Source: Siminovitchia fordii DSM 16014 = CIP 108821 (GTDB lineage Bacteria; Bacillota; Bacilli; Bacillales; Bacillaceae_C). From it: a DNA stretch of 64,000 nt. Of the stretch, positions 9,750 through 20,176 are shown piece by piece. The first letter of the stretch is position 1, and every line of letters begins with the position of its first letter. Below the pieces are notes generated by a model, which was not told where the DNA came from, made no database searches, and was given only the letters and a program-made list of their open reading frames with translations. Location of the stretch: assembly GCF_000374565.1 (NCBI RefSeq), contig NZ_KB894686.1, forward strand, positions 124,001 through 188,000, given 5' to 3'. The position numbers were made by a program, and so were the translations under genes.

Positions 9750-11939
9750 GTGGCAAAAGATAACATTTTAACAGCTGAAGATGTCTTTGAACGGACAAGT
9801 AAATATTTAAACGAGGAACACGTCGGACTGGTTAAAAGGGCTTATGAATTTGCCCGTCAGGCCCATAAGGATCAATTTCGAAAATCCGGGGAACCTTATA
9901 TTATCCATCCGGTCCAAGTAGCGGGTATACTTGCTGACCTCGAATTGGATCCTGCTGCAGTTGCAGCCGGTTTTCTTCACGATGTAGTGGAAGATACACA
10001 GGTGACAATCAAGCAGATTTCCGAGGAGTTTAATAGTGAAGTGGCAATGCTTGTTGATGGTGTCACTAAACTAGGGAAAATAAAATATAAATCGCATGAG
10101 GAGCAGCAGGCTGAAAATCACAGGAAGATGTTTGTCGCCATGGCGAAAGATATCCGGGTCATTTTGATCAAGCTTGCTGACCGACTCCACAATATGCGGA
10201 CATTAAAACACTTGGCACCTGAGAAACAAAGAAGGATTGCCAATGAGACGCTGGAAATCTTTGCTCCGCTTGCCCATAGGCTTGGGATTTCGAAAATCAA
10301 GTGGGAGTTGGAGGATACATCGCTTCGATACCTGAACCCGCAGCAATACTACCGCATCGTCAATCTGATGAAACGGAAGCGGGCAGAAAGGGAGCAATAC
10401 TTGGACAACGTTATGGATGAAGTGGAAAAGCGGCTGGAAGAAGTTGAGATTAAGGCTGAGCTTTATGGCCGGCCCAAGCATATTTATTCCATCTATCGGA
10501 AAATGACTCTCCAGCACAAACAATTCAACGAAATATATGATCTTCTTGCCGTACGGATAATTGTGAACAGCATCAAGGACTGCTATGCCGTTCTCGGTAT
10601 CATCCATACCTGCTGGAAGCCGATGCCTGGAAGGTTCAAAGATTATATTGCCATGCCCAAGCCGAATATGTATCAGTCGCTCCATACAACAGTTATCGGG
10701 CCAAATGGCGAGCCGTTAGAAGTGCAGATACGGACAATAGAAATGCATAGGATTGCCGAGTACGGGATCGCAGCTCACTGGGCTTATAAAGAAGGAAAGA
10801 CAATTGACCAAAAGGCTTCCTTTGATAAAAAACTCTCCTGGTTTCGGGAAATTTTAGAATTTCAAAATGAATCAGCTAATGCCGAAGAATTCATGGAGTC
10901 ATTAAAGATCGATTTATTTTCCGACATGGTGTTCGTGTTCACTCCAAAAGGGGATGTTATCGAACTTCCAGCCGGATCGGTCCCTATTGATTTTGCCTAC
11001 CGCATCCACTCAGAAATCGGCAACAAGACCATCGGTGCAAAAGTCAACGGGAAAATGGTAACGCTGGAATATAAGCTTCATACAGGCGATATAATTGAAA
11101 TCCTTACTTCCAAACATTCATATGGACCGAGCCAGGACTGGCTTAAGCTGGCACAGACATCTCAGGCTAAAAATAAAATAAAGCAATTTTTCAAAAAGCA
11201 GAGAAAAGAAGAGAATATCATTAAAGGCAAGGAATTGGTTGAAAGAGAGATCAAAGAACTTGAATTTGATGTCAAAGATATTCTTGTTCCCGAAAATATT
11301 GAAAGAACGGCCGAGAAATTCAATTTTCCGACCGAAGACGATATGTATGCCGCTGTCGGTTATAATGGGATTTCAGCACAACAGGTTGCCAATAGGCTGA
11401 CAGATAAATGGAGAAAGAAACGGGATGAGGAAGAGGCAGTCAAAGATATTGTAGCTGAGGGGAAACAATCTCCGCGTCCAGGTAGACATGAAGCTGGGGT
11501 TAAGGTAAAAGGAGCGGATAATTTGCTTATTCGTCTTTCCCGATGCTGTAATCCTGTGCCAGGTGATGAGATAATCGGATTCATCACAAAGGGGAGAGGT
11601 GTCTCTGTCCATAGATGCGATTGCCCAAATGTCACCAACTCCGAACAAGAAAATCGCCTCATCCCTGTTGAGTGGGTGCAAGGTGGAAATACCCGAAAAG
11701 AGTACAATGTCGATATTGAAGTGTTGGGCTATGATCGCCATGGACTTTTAAACGAAGTCCTGCAGACAGTGAGTGGGACAAGAACGAATATCACTGCTGT
11801 AACTGGCAGGACAGACCGGAATAAAATGGCTACGATCATGGTGACTATTGCCATTCATAACATCAGCCACCTTCATAAGGTCGTGGATAAAATTAAACAG
11901 ATTCCGGACGTGTATGCGGTCCATCGAATTATGAACTAA
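9750..11939 (+). CDS. relA: Bifunctional (p)ppGpp synthetase/hydrolase Rel
   Basis: A 729-residue long RSH protein. The HD hydrolase domain has 'FLHDVVEDT' with HD at about 77-78; the synthetase domain carries '[21 protein letters not shown]'-type residues near 290; a TGS domain starts near 390 ('[14 protein letters not shown]'), then a zinc-finger region ('[14 protein letters not shown]', 'RCDCPN') and a C-terminal ACT domain. It makes and destroys the alarmone (p)ppGpp during starvation. GTG 9750 is preferred since AAAAAAGGTGA lies just upstream and the protein then matches relatives; GTG at 9741 is inside that site. Confidence 0.96.
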   Translation: MAKDNILTAEDVFERTSKYLNEEHVGLVKRAYEFARQAHKDQFRKSGEPYIIHPVQVAGILADLELDPAAVAAGFLHDVVEDTQVTIKQISEEFNSEVAMLVDGVTKLGKIKYKSHEEQQAENHRKMFVAMAKDIRVILIKLADRLHNMRTLKHLAPEKQRRIANETLEIFAPLAHRLGISKIKWELEDTSLRYLNPQQYYRIVNLMKRKRAEREQYLDNVMDEVEKRLEEVEIKAELYGRPKHIYSIYRKMTLQHKQFNEIYDLLAVRIIVNSIKDCYAVLGIIHTCWKPMPGRFKDYIAMPKPNMYQSLHTTVIGPNGEPLEVQIRTIEMHRIAEYGIAAHWAYKEGKTIDQKASFDKKLSWFREILEFQNESANAEEFMESLKIDLFSDMVFVFTPKGDVIELPAGSVPIDFAYRIHSEIGNKTIGAKVNGKMVTLEYKLHTGDIIEILTSKHSYGPSQDWLKLAQTSQAKNKIKQFFKKQRKEENIIKGKELVEREIKELEFDVKDILVPENIERTAEKFNFPTEDDMYAAVGYNGISAQQVANRLTDKWRKKRDEEEAVKDIVAEGKQSPRPGRHEAGVKVKGADNLLIRLSRCCNPVPGDEIIGFITKGRGVSVHRCDCPNVTNSEQENRLIPVEWVQGGNTRKEYNVDIEVLGYDRHGLLNEVLQTVSGTRTNITAVTGRTDRNKMATIMVTIAIHNISHLHKVVDKIKQIPDVYAVHRIMN

Positions 11940-11955
11940 AAGGAGCATTAGAAAA

Positions 11956-12399
11956 GTGAAAATCGTGCTTCAAAGATGTAAACAGGCAAAGGTGACGGCA
12001 GAAGGAAAATTGACAGGGTCCATCGGTAAAGGCTTTGTTCTGCTGGTTGGCATCACTCATGAGGACACTGAAAAAGAAGCGGAATGGCTGGCTGATAAAA
12101 TCGTAAATCTCCGTATTTTCGAAGATGAGGATAGGAAAATGAACCAATCATTAAAAGATGTGGGTGGCGAAATCCTGTCAGTCTCGCAGTTTACACTATA
12201 TGCCGATTGTAATAAAGGCAGGCGTCCAAGTTTTGTCGACGCAGCCGTGCCATACATGGCGAATGCCATGTATGAACGTTTTAATGAATTGTTGCGGAGC
12301 AGGGGTGTGAAGGTGGAGACAGGCGTTTTCGGAGCCATGATGGAAGTGGACCTTATCAATGACGGGCCGGTTACCCTTGTATTGGAACGAAATAGTTAA
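11956..12399 (+). CDS. dtd: D-aminoacyl-tRNA deacylase
   Basis: A 147-residue DTD. '[10 protein letters not shown]' near residues 74-84 is the SQxT catalytic motif. The cross-subunit GP motif that gives chiral proofreading is read as 'NDGPVT' near residue 137, where a GPVT sequence is conserved. It removes D-amino acids from tRNA. GTG at 11956 follows AAAAGGAG. Only 16 bases separate it from relA, so the two are probably co-transcribed, as in B. subtilis (relA-yrvI). Confidence 0.96.
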   Translation: MKIVLQRCKQAKVTAEGKLTGSIGKGFVLLVGITHEDTEKEAEWLADKIVNLRIFEDEDRKMNQSLKDVGGEILSVSQFTLYADCNKGRRPSFVDAAVPYMANAMYERFNELLRSRGVKVETGVFGAMMEVDLINDGPVTLVLERNS

Positions 12400-12435
12400 A
12401 AAAGTATGTGGATAGCATTATATGTATTAACGCTC

Positions 12436-12484
12436 AGCTTGTAGAGAAATTGGTTGTTATTTCTCTACAAGCTTTATATTTTTT
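12436..12484 (+). terminator. Strong terminator after dtd
   Basis: AGCTTGTAGAGAAA and TTTCTCTACAAGCT make a 14-bp perfect stem followed by a T-rich tract ending in TTTTTT. It closes the relA-dtd unit. Confidence 0.92.
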
Positions 12485-12884
12485 GTATTTTTCATCAGTT
12501 TTTTCACTCAATATAAAGGGAAAAACACTTTCACATCAATCTTGGCGGTACAGGTGTATGGTATCTTCTACCTTGCAGACGCCTGTTGGCTGCGCCCGCT
12601 TGGATAACTTCCTCAACTGGCCAATAAAGAATTCCATACAGTTCTGCCATATTTCCGAGTCTTGGTTCCACTATTTTTTTAGTCTAAGTGATGTCAAATG
12701 AACAAGGAGAAAAATTATATAATCCAAAATACACAAAAAGCCATCGAGGTTTTCTCGACAGCCTGAGCTATAATTGTTTGCTGATCCTTAATTCAGGGTT
12801 ATTGAAATTTTGGTGCTCTTTGAGAAGATGTAGTGTGTCTAAGTAATGTCGACTGTCCTTCTAAATAAAACGGGTATACTTCTT
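12485..12884. other. Non-coding stretch between dtd and the amidase gene
   Basis: About 400 bases with no supported gene. A near-repeat GTCTAAGTGATGTC (12682-12695) and GTCTAAGTAATGTC (12837-12850) brackets about 150 bases. No transposase remnant or structured RNA family was recognised. Confidence 0.45.
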
Positions 12885-14147
12885 TTATTTAAAATAATCA
12901 TTGAGCCCTTCCACAATCGCTTCGATAACTTTTTTACGGTATTTTTCAGTTTTTATTATTTTTTCTTCATCCTCGTTGCTCAAATACCCAAGTTCAAGCA
13001 AGACAGCCGGTTGAGTATTTTCCCTCATTACATAGTAATTTCCAAACTGTGAACCCCGATCTTTCAGTTGGATCGATTCGGATAAATGGCTGTGGAGTGT
13101 ATCAGCCAGCCGCCTTTCATATGAATGATAATAATATGTCGTATGACCGGAAGCGGAAGAATCGTCGATGCTGTCATAATGCAGGCTGATAAAAGCGTCC
13201 GCCCTGTTCTCGGCAGCTTTGTTTGTCCTGTCATAAAGGGGGACATACTTGTCGCCTGTTCTTGTCAATACGACATGGGCATCGGCTTTCTCTAGCTTTT
13301 TTTTAAGCATTTTTGCCGTTTTCAATGTCAGGTCTTTTTCAAGTGTTCCGTTTGTTCCTGCAGCACCCTGATCATGCCCTCCATGTCCTGCGTCAATCAC
13401 GATGAGCTTTCCCGATATTCCTTTGCCAGGTCTCCTTTGGCTGGCCGGTCTGTCAGTCATCGAAACAATCCAACTTGCAATGTAGCCTTTTTTTCCTTTG
13501 GAAGTTTTCACTTCAACCCAGTCATTTTTTTGGTCAATGACTTCGTATACTTCTCCAGCATATGCTTGTCCGACAATGCTTGATTCGATATCAGGTTTCT
13601 TTCTAATTTTTGAATCATCATGAAGAACCATGACATTGGCCGGTTCCCGTTTCGCTTTATCTTGGGCTACTTTGATATATTCACTGCTAACCCAGGCAGT
13701 CCCTGATTCAAAAGGAATCTTGGACCACCCGTTGTTCTCTTCGATAACTTTTACTTTGTCTCCTTCTTCCAGCTTGCCGAGAATATTACTTTCAGTGCTC
13801 GGCTCAGATCGGACATTCAAGTTTTGAACAGCAATGATTCCTTTTGATGGCTTTACTTTTCCCGCTTTTTTAGATGCCAGCCAACCGGCTATCCAACCGG
13901 TTTCTCCTGATTTTAATTCGATTTCATACCAGTCGTCTTTTTCTTCGATTACAGGATATGTTTCCCCTTTTTTTAATTGGGTAATGATTGGGTAAGAAGC
14001 GCCGGGTTTTTCGCGGACATTGACCACTTCACCTAAAATTGTGGCGGTTTCGGTGTCTTCAATGGTGAATGACGGATCCTTGCCGCATCCGGCGATTATG
14101 AAAATGAGTGCAAGAATCATCAATATCTCTCTTTTTCCCACGAACAT
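12885..14147 (-). CDS. N-acetylmuramoyl-L-alanine amidase lipoprotein with three SH3b repeats (YrvJ-like)
   Basis: A 420-residue cell-wall hydrolase. The N-terminus has a hydrophobic stretch ending in 'FIIAGC', a lipobox that predicts lipid anchoring to the membrane. Three bacterial SH3 repeats follow at about 38-95, 103-160 and 170-230, each with an 'NVREKPG/NVRSEPS/KIRKKPD' start. The Amidase_3 domain begins near 248 with 'VIDAGHGGHDQG' (zinc His), then the catalytic-region 'ISLHYD' and 'LLELGYLSNEDEE' with the conserved Glu. It cleaves the amide between muramic acid and the stem peptide. In B. subtilis yrvJ sits at this place. LytH-type function is possible but unproven. Confidence 0.9.
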   Translation of the reverse strand: MFVGKREILMILALIFIIAGCGKDPSFTIEDTETATILGEVVNVREKPGASYPIITQLKKGETYPVIEEKDDWYEIELKSGETGWIAGWLASKKAGKVKPSKGIIAVQNLNVRSEPSTESNILGKLEEGDKVKVIEENNGWSKIPFESGTAWVSSEYIKVAQDKAKREPANVMVLHDDSKIRKKPDIESSIVGQAYAGEVYEVIDQKNDWVEVKTSKGKKGYIASWIVSMTDRPASQRRPGKGISGKLIVIDAGHGGHDQGAAGTNGTLEKDLTLKTAKMLKKKLEKADAHVVLTRTGDKYVPLYDRTNKAAENRADAFISLHYDSIDDSSASGHTTYYYHSYERRLADTLHSHLSESIQLKDRGSQFGNYYVMRENTQPAVLLELGYLSNEDEEKIIKTEKYRKKVIEAIVEGLNDYFK

Positions 14148-14306
14148 ACCGCCTTTCTCTCTTGGTAATCATTATCGCATGATGCGTAAAAATAAAAAAG
14201 TGCTTGATTGTTTTTCTTTATTTCTAAAGAAATGGCCCACTTTTCATCATTATAAATTTTTGCGTATTGTAAATAATAAATGAATAACAGTTCCAGGAGG
14301 ATTTTT

Positions 14307-14483
14307 ATGCGGATTAATGAAAAAAGTCGTTACGCAGGGTCGGCTTTGCCAAATACGGCCGGATTAGATTTACAAAACTTGCTTGATAGGGAATCTGAAG
14401 AAGGACCAGCTCAATTCATGCATGAATCTGGCTGGGACAACTCAGGAATACAATTATTAAAAAGAGAGCTCAAACGGGGTTAA
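14307..14483 (+). CDS. Small hypothetical protein upstream of hisS
   Basis: A 58-residue soluble protein. ATG 14307 has a clear AGGAGG seven bases upstream. No domain is recognised; the middle contains 'AGLDLQNLLDRESEEG'. B. subtilis has a similarly small gene (yrzK) between yrvJ and hisS, and this could be its counterpart by position. The hisS promoter begins four bases after its stop codon. Confidence 0.6.
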   Translation: MRINEKSRYAGSALPNTAGLDLQNLLDRESEEGPAQFMHESGWDNSGIQLLKRELKRG

Positions 14484-14486
14484 GCA

Positions 14487-14515
14487 TTGACAAATTCTGT
14501 ATACCTTCGTATGAT
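14487..14515 (+). promoter_or_regulatory. Sigma-A promoter of hisS-aspS
   Basis: TTGACA (14487-14492), a 17-base spacer and TATGAT (14510-14515). It directly precedes the T-box leader. Confidence 0.8.
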
Positions 14516-14521
14516 TATATA

Positions 14522-14793
14522 AATAATTACAGATAGTTCATCCGGTGAGGGAGAGAGTAGTTGGGAACGGTTTGATCAGAGAGGAAATATCCAGGCTGAA
14601 AGTATTTCCGCAAATTGCCCCAGTGAAAGACACTCCTTAGGATTCCGCTTCGAACAGCCTTTGCTTAGTAGGAGTAGGACGCTAACAGCGTTATGTGAAA
14701 AGTGAAAGTGAAAGATCACTTTTAAAAGGGTGGCACCGCGGGAAATACTCTCGTCCCTTGTTTTACGAAACAAGGGACTGAGGGTATTTTTTT
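14522..14793 (+). promoter_or_regulatory. T-box riboswitch controlling hisS-aspS
   Basis: The leader has the parts of a T-box: an apical stem-I hairpin (GGAAATA ... TATTTCC, 14582-14609), AGTAGGA-type conserved sequence near 14669, the T-box proper GGGTGGCACCGCGGG (14728-14742), and a terminator stem built from TCCCTTGTTT and AAACAAGGGA with eight T at 14786-14793. The specifier region reads GTGAAAGACACTCC, in which GAC (14629-14631, Asp) is followed by the usual purine; CAC (14631-14633, His) overlaps it by one base. Uncharged tRNA would stabilise the antiterminator and allow reading into hisS-aspS. Confidence 0.93.
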
Positions 14794-14823
14794 TATCGGA
14801 TGTGATGGAAAGGAGATATGAGA

Positions 14824-16092
14824 TTGTCTATTCAAATTCCAAGAGGTACACAGGATATACTCCCAGGCGAAGTGGAAAAATGGCAGTTTATTGAACAAAA
14901 GGCGAAAGACATATGCAAAAGATATTTATACAAAGAGATCAGGACACCGGTTTTTGAACATACGGAACTTTTTCAACGGAGTGTTGGGGATACGACGGAT
15001 ATTGTCCAGAAAGAAATGTATACGTTCGAAGACAGAGGAAGCCGGAGTCTGACGCTGCGTCCGGAAGGTACGGCAGCTGTTGTACGGTCTTACGCCGAAA
15101 ATAAAATGTACGGACAAACGGTCCAACCTGTCAAGCTATATTATTTAGGGCCGATGTTTCGTTATGAACGTCCGCAAGCCGGCCGTTACCGCCAGTTTGT
15201 ACAATTTGGGGTGGAGGCAATTGGAAGCGATGATCCGGCCATAGATGCGGAAGTCATATCACTCGCGATGGAGCTTTACAGGGAGCTAGGTTTAAAAAAG
15301 CTGCGCCTTGTTCTCAACAGCTTGGGTGACAGTGCGAGCAGGAAGGCGCACAGGGATGCGTTAATCGCTCATTTCAAACCTAGAATTGGAGAATTCTGTG
15401 AAGATTGCAGGCACCGCCTTGAAACGAATCCACTGAGAATCCTGGATTGCAAACGGGACCGTGAGCATGAACTTATGTCTTCTGCACCTTCAATACTGGA
15501 TTATTTGAATGATGAATCACGGGATTATTTTGATAAAGTAAAAAAATATCTGGAAGACATGGAGATAGAATATGTGGTGGACCCGACCCTTGTTAGAGGC
15601 TTGGATTATTACAACCACACGGCTTTTGAAATTATGAGTGATGCAGAAGGCTTCGGTGCTATTACCACTTTATGCGGTGGTGGAAGATACAATGGGCTTG
15701 TGCAGGACGTAGGCGGTCCTGACCAGCCGGGAATCGGATTTGCGTTAAGCATCGAAAGACTTATAAGCGCACTCGAAGCAGAAGGGGTTTTACCTCCTCA
15801 TGAGGAATCCATTGATTGTTATATTATCGCACTTGGAGAAAAAGCGATGGATTATGCTGTCCCTCTTTTGCAGGAGATTCGGAGGGAAGGTCTTTCCGCG
15901 GAGAAAGATTATATGGGGCGCAAGATGAAAGCCCAGTTCAAGGCCGCAGAACGAATGAATGCCAAGCATGCCCTTATTATAGGGGAGGATGAACTGGAAA
16001 AAGGAAAAGCGGCAGTTAAAGATCTGCAAACGGGCGATCAAGAAATTGTTCCGCTTGAAAATATTGTTGATTTTTTAATCAGAGGAAAATAA
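14824..16092 (+). CDS. hisS: Histidyl-tRNA synthetase
   Basis: A class II synthetase of about 422 residues. '[11 protein letters not shown]' at the N-terminus, motif 2 '[19 protein letters not shown]' near 105-123, the His-specific '[14 protein letters not shown]' near 258-271 and 'GGRYNGL' are all present, then the C-terminal anticodon-binding domain. TTG at 14824 stands eight bases after AAGGAG; the ATG at 14818 is only two bases from that site, so it is less likely but possible. It is the first gene after the T-box and 13 bases before aspS. Confidence 0.96.
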   Translation: MSIQIPRGTQDILPGEVEKWQFIEQKAKDICKRYLYKEIRTPVFEHTELFQRSVGDTTDIVQKEMYTFEDRGSRSLTLRPEGTAAVVRSYAENKMYGQTVQPVKLYYLGPMFRYERPQAGRYRQFVQFGVEAIGSDDPAIDAEVISLAMELYRELGLKKLRLVLNSLGDSASRKAHRDALIAHFKPRIGEFCEDCRHRLETNPLRILDCKRDREHELMSSAPSILDYLNDESRDYFDKVKKYLEDMEIEYVVDPTLVRGLDYYNHTAFEIMSDAEGFGAITTLCGGGRYNGLVQDVGGPDQPGIGFALSIERLISALEAEGVLPPHEESIDCYIIALGEKAMDYAVPLLQEIRREGLSAEKDYMGRKMKAQFKAAERMNAKHALIIGEDELEKGKAAVKDLQTGDQEIVPLENIVDFLIRGK

Positions 16093-16105
16093 GGAGAGTC
16101 TGCTC

Positions 16106-17878
16106 ATGTATGGAAGAACGTATTACTGTGGAGAAATTACAGAAAGTGCAATTGGAGAAGCTGTTAATTTAAAAGGGTGGGTTCAAAGACGCCGTGATTT
16201 GGGCGGATTGATATTCATCGATTTACGCGACCGTACGGGTGTCGTTCAAATTGTTTTTAATCCAGAAATTTCAAAAGAAGCTTTGGAAACAGCGGAAACA
16301 ATCCGTAATGAGTTTGTTATTGATGTAAGCGGAGAAGTGGTTAAGCGGGATGAAGCGACTTTTAATCCCAAAATCAACACAGGGACAATTGAAGTGATTG
16401 TTAATAACGTGAACATTATCAATAAGGCAAAAACCCCTCCGTTCATGATCGAGGACAGGACGGAAGCTGCAGAAGACATACGGTTAAAATACCGCTATTT
16501 GGATTTACGCAGGCCTGAGATGTTCGAAGTATTCAAGATGCGCCATGATATTACAAAAACGATTCGGAATTACTTGGATGAGAATGGTTTTCTTGATATC
16601 GAAACGCCGATGCTGACAAAAAGCACACCAGAAGGTGCAAGGGATTACCTTGTCCCAAGCCGGGTTCATCCTGGGGAATTTTATGCATTGCCGCAGTCAC
16701 CTCAGTTGTTCAAGCAGCTGTTAATGGTCAGTGGATTTGATAAATATTACCAAATTGCCCGCTGTTTCAGGGATGAGGATCTAAGGGCGGACCGTCAACC
16801 TGAATTTACACAGGTGGATATTGAAACTAGCTTCATGAACCAGAAGGACATTATGGATATGACAGAAAAGATGATGGCCAAAGTCATGAAAGATGTAAAA
16901 GGCATTGAGGTTCCTTCTCCGTTTCCAGTCATAACATATGATGAGGCGATGGCCCGTTTCGGTTCCGATAAACCTGATACTCGTTTTGAAATGGAACTTC
17001 AGGACGTTTCCGAAATCGTCAAAAACTCTAATTTCAAGGTTTTTTCCGGGGCGGTCGAATCTGGAGGACAGGTGAAAGCCATTGTTGTAAAGCAGGCAGC
17101 TGAAAAATACTCCAGAAAAGATATTGATGCGCTGGGCGAATATGCATCCATTTATGGAGCAAAAGGGCTTGCCTGGATGAAGGTCGAAGAGGACGGGATC
17201 AAAGGACCAATTGCCAAATTCTTTGATGAAGAGGAAGTGAAGCAGCTTACCTCTGTCCTTGATGCAGAAATCGGCGATTTGATTCTTTATGTTGCGGACA
17301 AAAAGAGCGTTGTGGCTGACTCTCTCAATGCCTTAAGGTTGAAGCTTGGAAAAGACCTTGGGCTTATCGATGAAAGCAAATTCAACTTCCTTTGGGTCGT
17401 AGACTGGCCGTTATTGGAATATGATGAAGAGGAAGGGCGATACACAGCAGCACACCATCCATTTACAATGCCTGTCAGGGAGGACGTCGAGTTGCTTGAA
17501 GCAAAGCCTGAGCTTGTACGCGCGCAGGCCTATGACCTTGTCTTAAACGGGTATGAACTCGGAGGAGGTTCCTTGAGGATTTTCGAAAGGGATATCCAGG
17601 AAAAAATGTTCAAAGCACTCGGGTTTTCGGAAGAGGAAGCTCGGGAACAATTCGGATTTTTGCTTGAAGCTTTCGAATATGGCACTCCACCGCATGGAGG
17701 GATTGCGCTTGGCCTTGATAGGATGGTTATGGTTCTTGCCGGACGATCCAGCCTTAGAGACACCATTGCTTTTCCAAAAACAGCAAGTGCAAGCGATCTT
17801 CTGATGAAAGCACCGGACGAGGTAGACAGTAAGCAATTGAAAGAACTTCATCTTCAAGTTGGAGAGAAGAAAATATAA
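16106..17878 (+). CDS. aspS: Aspartyl-tRNA synthetase
   Basis: A 590-residue bacterial-type AspRS: N-terminal OB-fold anticodon domain (residues 1-105, '[20 protein letters not shown]'), motif 2 '[18 protein letters not shown]' near 216-233, a GAD insertion domain around 290-415 and motif 3 '[15 protein letters not shown]'-like '[13 protein letters not shown]' near 530. It shares the hisS transcript. AAGGAGAG lies ahead of the ATG at 16106. Bacterial AspRS of this type may be discriminating or not; that is not resolved here. Confidence 0.97.
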   Translation: MYGRTYYCGEITESAIGEAVNLKGWVQRRRDLGGLIFIDLRDRTGVVQIVFNPEISKEALETAETIRNEFVIDVSGEVVKRDEATFNPKINTGTIEVIVNNVNIINKAKTPPFMIEDRTEAAEDIRLKYRYLDLRRPEMFEVFKMRHDITKTIRNYLDENGFLDIETPMLTKSTPEGARDYLVPSRVHPGEFYALPQSPQLFKQLLMVSGFDKYYQIARCFRDEDLRADRQPEFTQVDIETSFMNQKDIMDMTEKMMAKVMKDVKGIEVPSPFPVITYDEAMARFGSDKPDTRFEMELQDVSEIVKNSNFKVFSGAVESGGQVKAIVVKQAAEKYSRKDIDALGEYASIYGAKGLAWMKVEEDGIKGPIAKFFDEEEVKQLTSVLDAEIGDLILYVADKKSVVADSLNALRLKLGKDLGLIDESKFNFLWVVDWPLLEYDEEEGRYTAAHHPFTMPVREDVELLEAKPELVRAQAYDLVLNGYELGGGSLRIFERDIQEKMFKALGFSEEEAREQFGFLLEAFEYGTPPHGGIALGLDRMVMVLAGRSSLRDTIAFPKTASASDLLMKAPDEVDSKQLKELHLQVGEKKI

Positions 17879-17968
17879 TATAAAAGGTTGAAGCAAAAAC
17901 GCAAGGCCCCTTGTTATTGTTTTGACAAGATAACTTAGCCACCAACACCTTGGTTATTAAAGTGAATA

Positions 17969-18015
17969 CAAAAAGGAAAGCAGGTCCGGCATTTAAAGAA
18001 GTCGGCCTACTTTCC
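17969..18015 (-). terminator. Terminator of the GerPC-like gene
   Basis: Read on the minus strand, GGAAAGTAGGCC pairs imperfectly with GGNCCTGCTTTCC and is followed by TTTTT. It starts right at the stop codon of the minus-strand gene. Confidence 0.75.
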
Positions 18016-18016
18016 G

Positions 18017-18853
18017 TTACTCAATGGAAATTTCTGTGAAGTCGTCATTATCATCGATAACCCGTTTTTGTTCTCTAGCGTCTTGGTGTTCACTGAACCT
18101 CTCATTGGATTCCTCACTAGATTGCCAACTGGATTCTTCACTGTCTTCCACACTAGACTCATCCCCAGCATCTTCCTTATCTTCATTTTCTTGCTTGAAG
18201 CTTTCAAAATCAGCTTTTAAATCTTCAGCAATTTCTGTGGGAAGTGTACTTGATCCATATGTTGCCCCTATGTTGAGCTGTCCGCCTAAATCCTTAATTC
18301 CCAAAGAACCGAAATTATTGTTTTGCTCATATTTATCCAATAAAATTTTATCAACCTTTATTTCTCGTATGACGACAGATTGTTCGTCCTTTTTCGGAAT
18401 GGAATTCTTTTTAAGCTTTTCTAATTCGTCCTTTAGTTCTATTGTCTGTTGCCTGTTTTCTTCTATGATCCCCTCCATTATGGCAAAATGCCCTTCCATA
18501 ACAGCTAACCGCTCATCCAAACTGTTTACTTTGGATTGGATGGGTGCCAGCGTTTCTGAAATAAACTTGGACAATTGCGTTAAAAAGTGCTCATCCACCG
18601 TAATATATGCTTCTCGTTTTTTAGTTGTTTCCTTATCTGATCTCTTGGGAATTCTATTCCGTTCATTATAGTCATATTGGGAGGATATGGTTTCTTTTTT
18701 CCACTTACTCTCCAGTTTAAGAAGCCTGTTCATATGTACATCTATTGAATTTATTTTTTTCACTTGTTGTTCAAGTGTCTGTACCCTTTTCGTGAGTTTC
18801 TGTATTTCCTCATCATTATTTTCATTTCGGTTGAATAAACCTTTTATAGGCAT
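18017..18853 (-). CDS. GerPC-like spore protein with coiled coil and acidic tail
   Basis: A 278-residue hydrophilic protein. Residues 15-45 and about 90-150 are heptad-rich coiled coil. Around 165-200 the segment 'IREIKVDKILLDKYEQNNN' followed by 'LGGQLNIGATYG' resembles the C-terminal motif of GerPC-type spore germination proteins. The last 65 residues are a Ser/Glu/Asp-rich tail. GerPC homologues help germinants pass the coat; whether this longer protein does so is inference. ATG 18853 lies nine bases after AAAGGTGT. It is divergent from a GerPA/GerPF-like gene, which supports a spore role. Confidence 0.6.
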   Translation of the reverse strand: MPIKGLFNRNENNDEEIQKLTKRVQTLEQQVKKINSIDVHMNRLLKLESKWKKETISSQYDYNERNRIPKRSDKETTKKREAYITVDEHFLTQLSKFISETLAPIQSKVNSLDERLAVMEGHFAIMEGIIEENRQQTIELKDELEKLKKNSIPKKDEQSVVIREIKVDKILLDKYEQNNNFGSLGIKDLGGQLNIGATYGSSTLPTEIAEDLKADFESFKQENEDKEDAGDESSVEDSEESSWQSSEESNERFSEHQDAREQKRVIDDNDDFTEISIE

Positions 18854-18915
18854 TATCAATTCACACCTTTATTGTTTAAAAGAATGTTGTTCTAAAATGA
18901 AAGGGGTTGTTCAAA

Positions 18916-19137
18916 ATGAAAGCAAAAACGACCATTAATTTGCATGGCTTGCACATTCGGTCAATAGACAGGAGATCTTCCGTTACTTTAGGCAGTACAA
19001 ATTCGCATGGAAACCATGTTTTCAACCATCGAAATGAAGGATTTGGGGAGCAAAGTGGCGATGGAGTAATACAAAATTATCCTATTTCGGTTGTAGAAGA
19101 TTCTGATTTTATCGATAATAATGGCCTGAAAAAGTAA
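18916..19137 (+). CDS. GerPA/GerPF-like small spore germination protein
   Basis: A 73-residue protein with the GerPA/GerPF-type layout: a beta-rich N-terminus ('INLHGLHIRSIDRRSSVTLG'), a Gly-rich middle ('NEGFGEQSGDG') and a C-terminal 'VVEDSDFIDNN' that matches the 'D.DV/FID' ending of this family. ATG 18916 follows AAAGGGG at nine bases. It is divergent from the GerPC-like gene and convergent with the Hsp20 gene. Members are spore-coat-associated proteins that help germinants reach their receptors. Confidence 0.6.
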   Translation: MKAKTTINLHGLHIRSIDRRSSVTLGSTNSHGNHVFNHRNEGFGEQSGDGVIQNYPISVVEDSDFIDNNGLKK

Positions 19138-19139
19138 AT

Positions 19140-19604
19140 CTACTGGATAGGTATATTTTCTTGTTGGGTATATCTTTTCTTATATGTCACAAATAGGAGG
19201 CCGCTCTCAAATTTAGCTTGTACATCTTTATGATCAGCAGGTTCTGGCAGCTCAATAACCCTCTCAAATTCTCCATGATGCCGTTCAGCTAGAAAGGGGG
19301 ATCCTGAAACAATCGGTTTTTTACTTATTCCTTTGACAAGCAGCTTAGTTCCCGAGAGTGATAGCTGAACCTCGTCTTTCTGAAGACCTGGTAATTCAAT
19401 GATAACCATTATTTGTGTGTCCGTTAAATAAATATCTACTAACGGGAATTTGGTCGAAGGTCTGCTTGCCTGTGAACTTATTGGATATCGCTGAGAGTTT
19501 TGCCCCGACGTATCCATAAATTGGTCGAAAATGGCATCCCAAAAGTTTCCGTTTTGGTATTTTTGTGCCATTTCCATCCACTGTTTCAGTTTTTCCAGGT
19601 CCAT
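19140..19604 (-). CDS. Hsp20/alpha-crystallin family protein
   Basis: A 154-residue small heat-shock protein. The alpha-crystallin domain runs from about 55 to 145: 'PLVDIYLTDTQIMVIIELPG' start, 'EVQLSLSGTKLLVKG' strands, 'GEFERVIELP' and the end 'AKFESGLLFVTYKK' (variant of AxxxxGLL). ATG 19604 has GGAGG at about eight bases; the upstream ATG at 19619 overlaps that site. B. subtilis has coat-related members (CotM, CotP). The surrounding GerP-like genes suggest a spore role, but general chaperone function cannot be excluded. Confidence 0.85.
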   Translation of the reverse strand: MDLEKLKQWMEMAQKYQNGNFWDAIFDQFMDTSGQNSQRYPISSQASRPSTKFPLVDIYLTDTQIMVIIELPGLQKDEVQLSLSGTKLLVKGISKKPIVSGSPFLAERHHGEFERVIELPEPADHKDVQAKFESGLLFVTYKKRYTQQENIPIQ

Positions 19605-19920
19605 TATTCCTACCTCCAAACATTTATCATTTTACTTGGACAGGAATAGGATAAGTTGCACAAGTATGTTCGTAATGGAGGACTTGACTGAACCACCGTT
19701 CAAGCATACCGGACTTCCCTAATTTAAAGTGCTGGCTTGATCTTCAAAGTTAGTACGAAGAAGAATTTCATTTTTGACTATCCTTTTATATATGTATTAA
19801 CACTGGGATCCATTCATTACTCCAATTCTTTACACTTCAGAGGGGGCGGGTTCTTTCGCATTTATCTCATATATGGAAGAGCTTTGTAATATATTCACTA
19901 AAAGGAGGGAGGGGCCATGC
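19605..19920. other. Intergenic stretch before the second GerP-like gene
   Basis: About 315 bases separating the minus-strand Hsp20 gene from the next plus-strand gene. No gene or clear hairpin is seen. It should contain the divergent promoters; none with a convincing sigma-A consensus was found, which would fit a sporulation sigma factor. Confidence 0.4.
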
Positions 19921-20172
19921 ATGAATGGGGGATCTATTAATATAAATATATATATGTTAAAGATAAATTCCTTCGAGAACGCATCTGCCGTTAATATAGG
20001 CCAAAACTTGTTGGCTAATTGGAATAATTCGGATAAGAAAACACAAGGTTTTGGACAGAACTTTGGAGATGACAGTGCCTTTTTTAGTCCGCAAGGATTT
20101 ATTGATGACCGTGATCTAGTGGATTCTCCATCCACCTTTAATGCCTTGCCTAAGATGAGGGGGAAAGGGTGA
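19921..20172 (+). CDS. GerPA/GerPF-like small spore germination protein
   Basis: An 83-residue protein with 'INIYMLKINSFENASAVNIG' at the start, 'QGFGQNFGDDSAF' in the middle and 'FIDDRDLVDSPS' toward the end, the same pattern as the neighbouring GerP-like proteins. ATG 19921 is preceded by AAAGGAGGGAGGGG. Four bases separate it from the next gene, so the pair is co-transcribed. Specific function not known. Confidence 0.6.
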   Translation: MNGGSININIYMLKINSFENASAVNIGQNLLANWNNSDKKTQGFGQNFGDDSAFFSPQGFIDDRDLVDSPSTFNALPKMRGKG

Positions 20173-20176
20173 TATA

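Noticed and set aside
12408-12701. Open frame of 97 codons after dtd
   Set aside because: It starts before and runs through a strong terminator and has no ribosome binding site.
12682-12850. Insertion-sequence remnant bounded by GTCTAAGTNATGTC
   Set aside because: The copies are short direct repeats with no inverted ends, target duplication or transposase fragment.
18024-18671. Ser-rich plus-strand open frame of 215 codons
   Set aside because: It mirrors the acidic, Ser-rich tail and coiled coil of the minus-strand GerPC-like gene and lacks a ribosome binding site.
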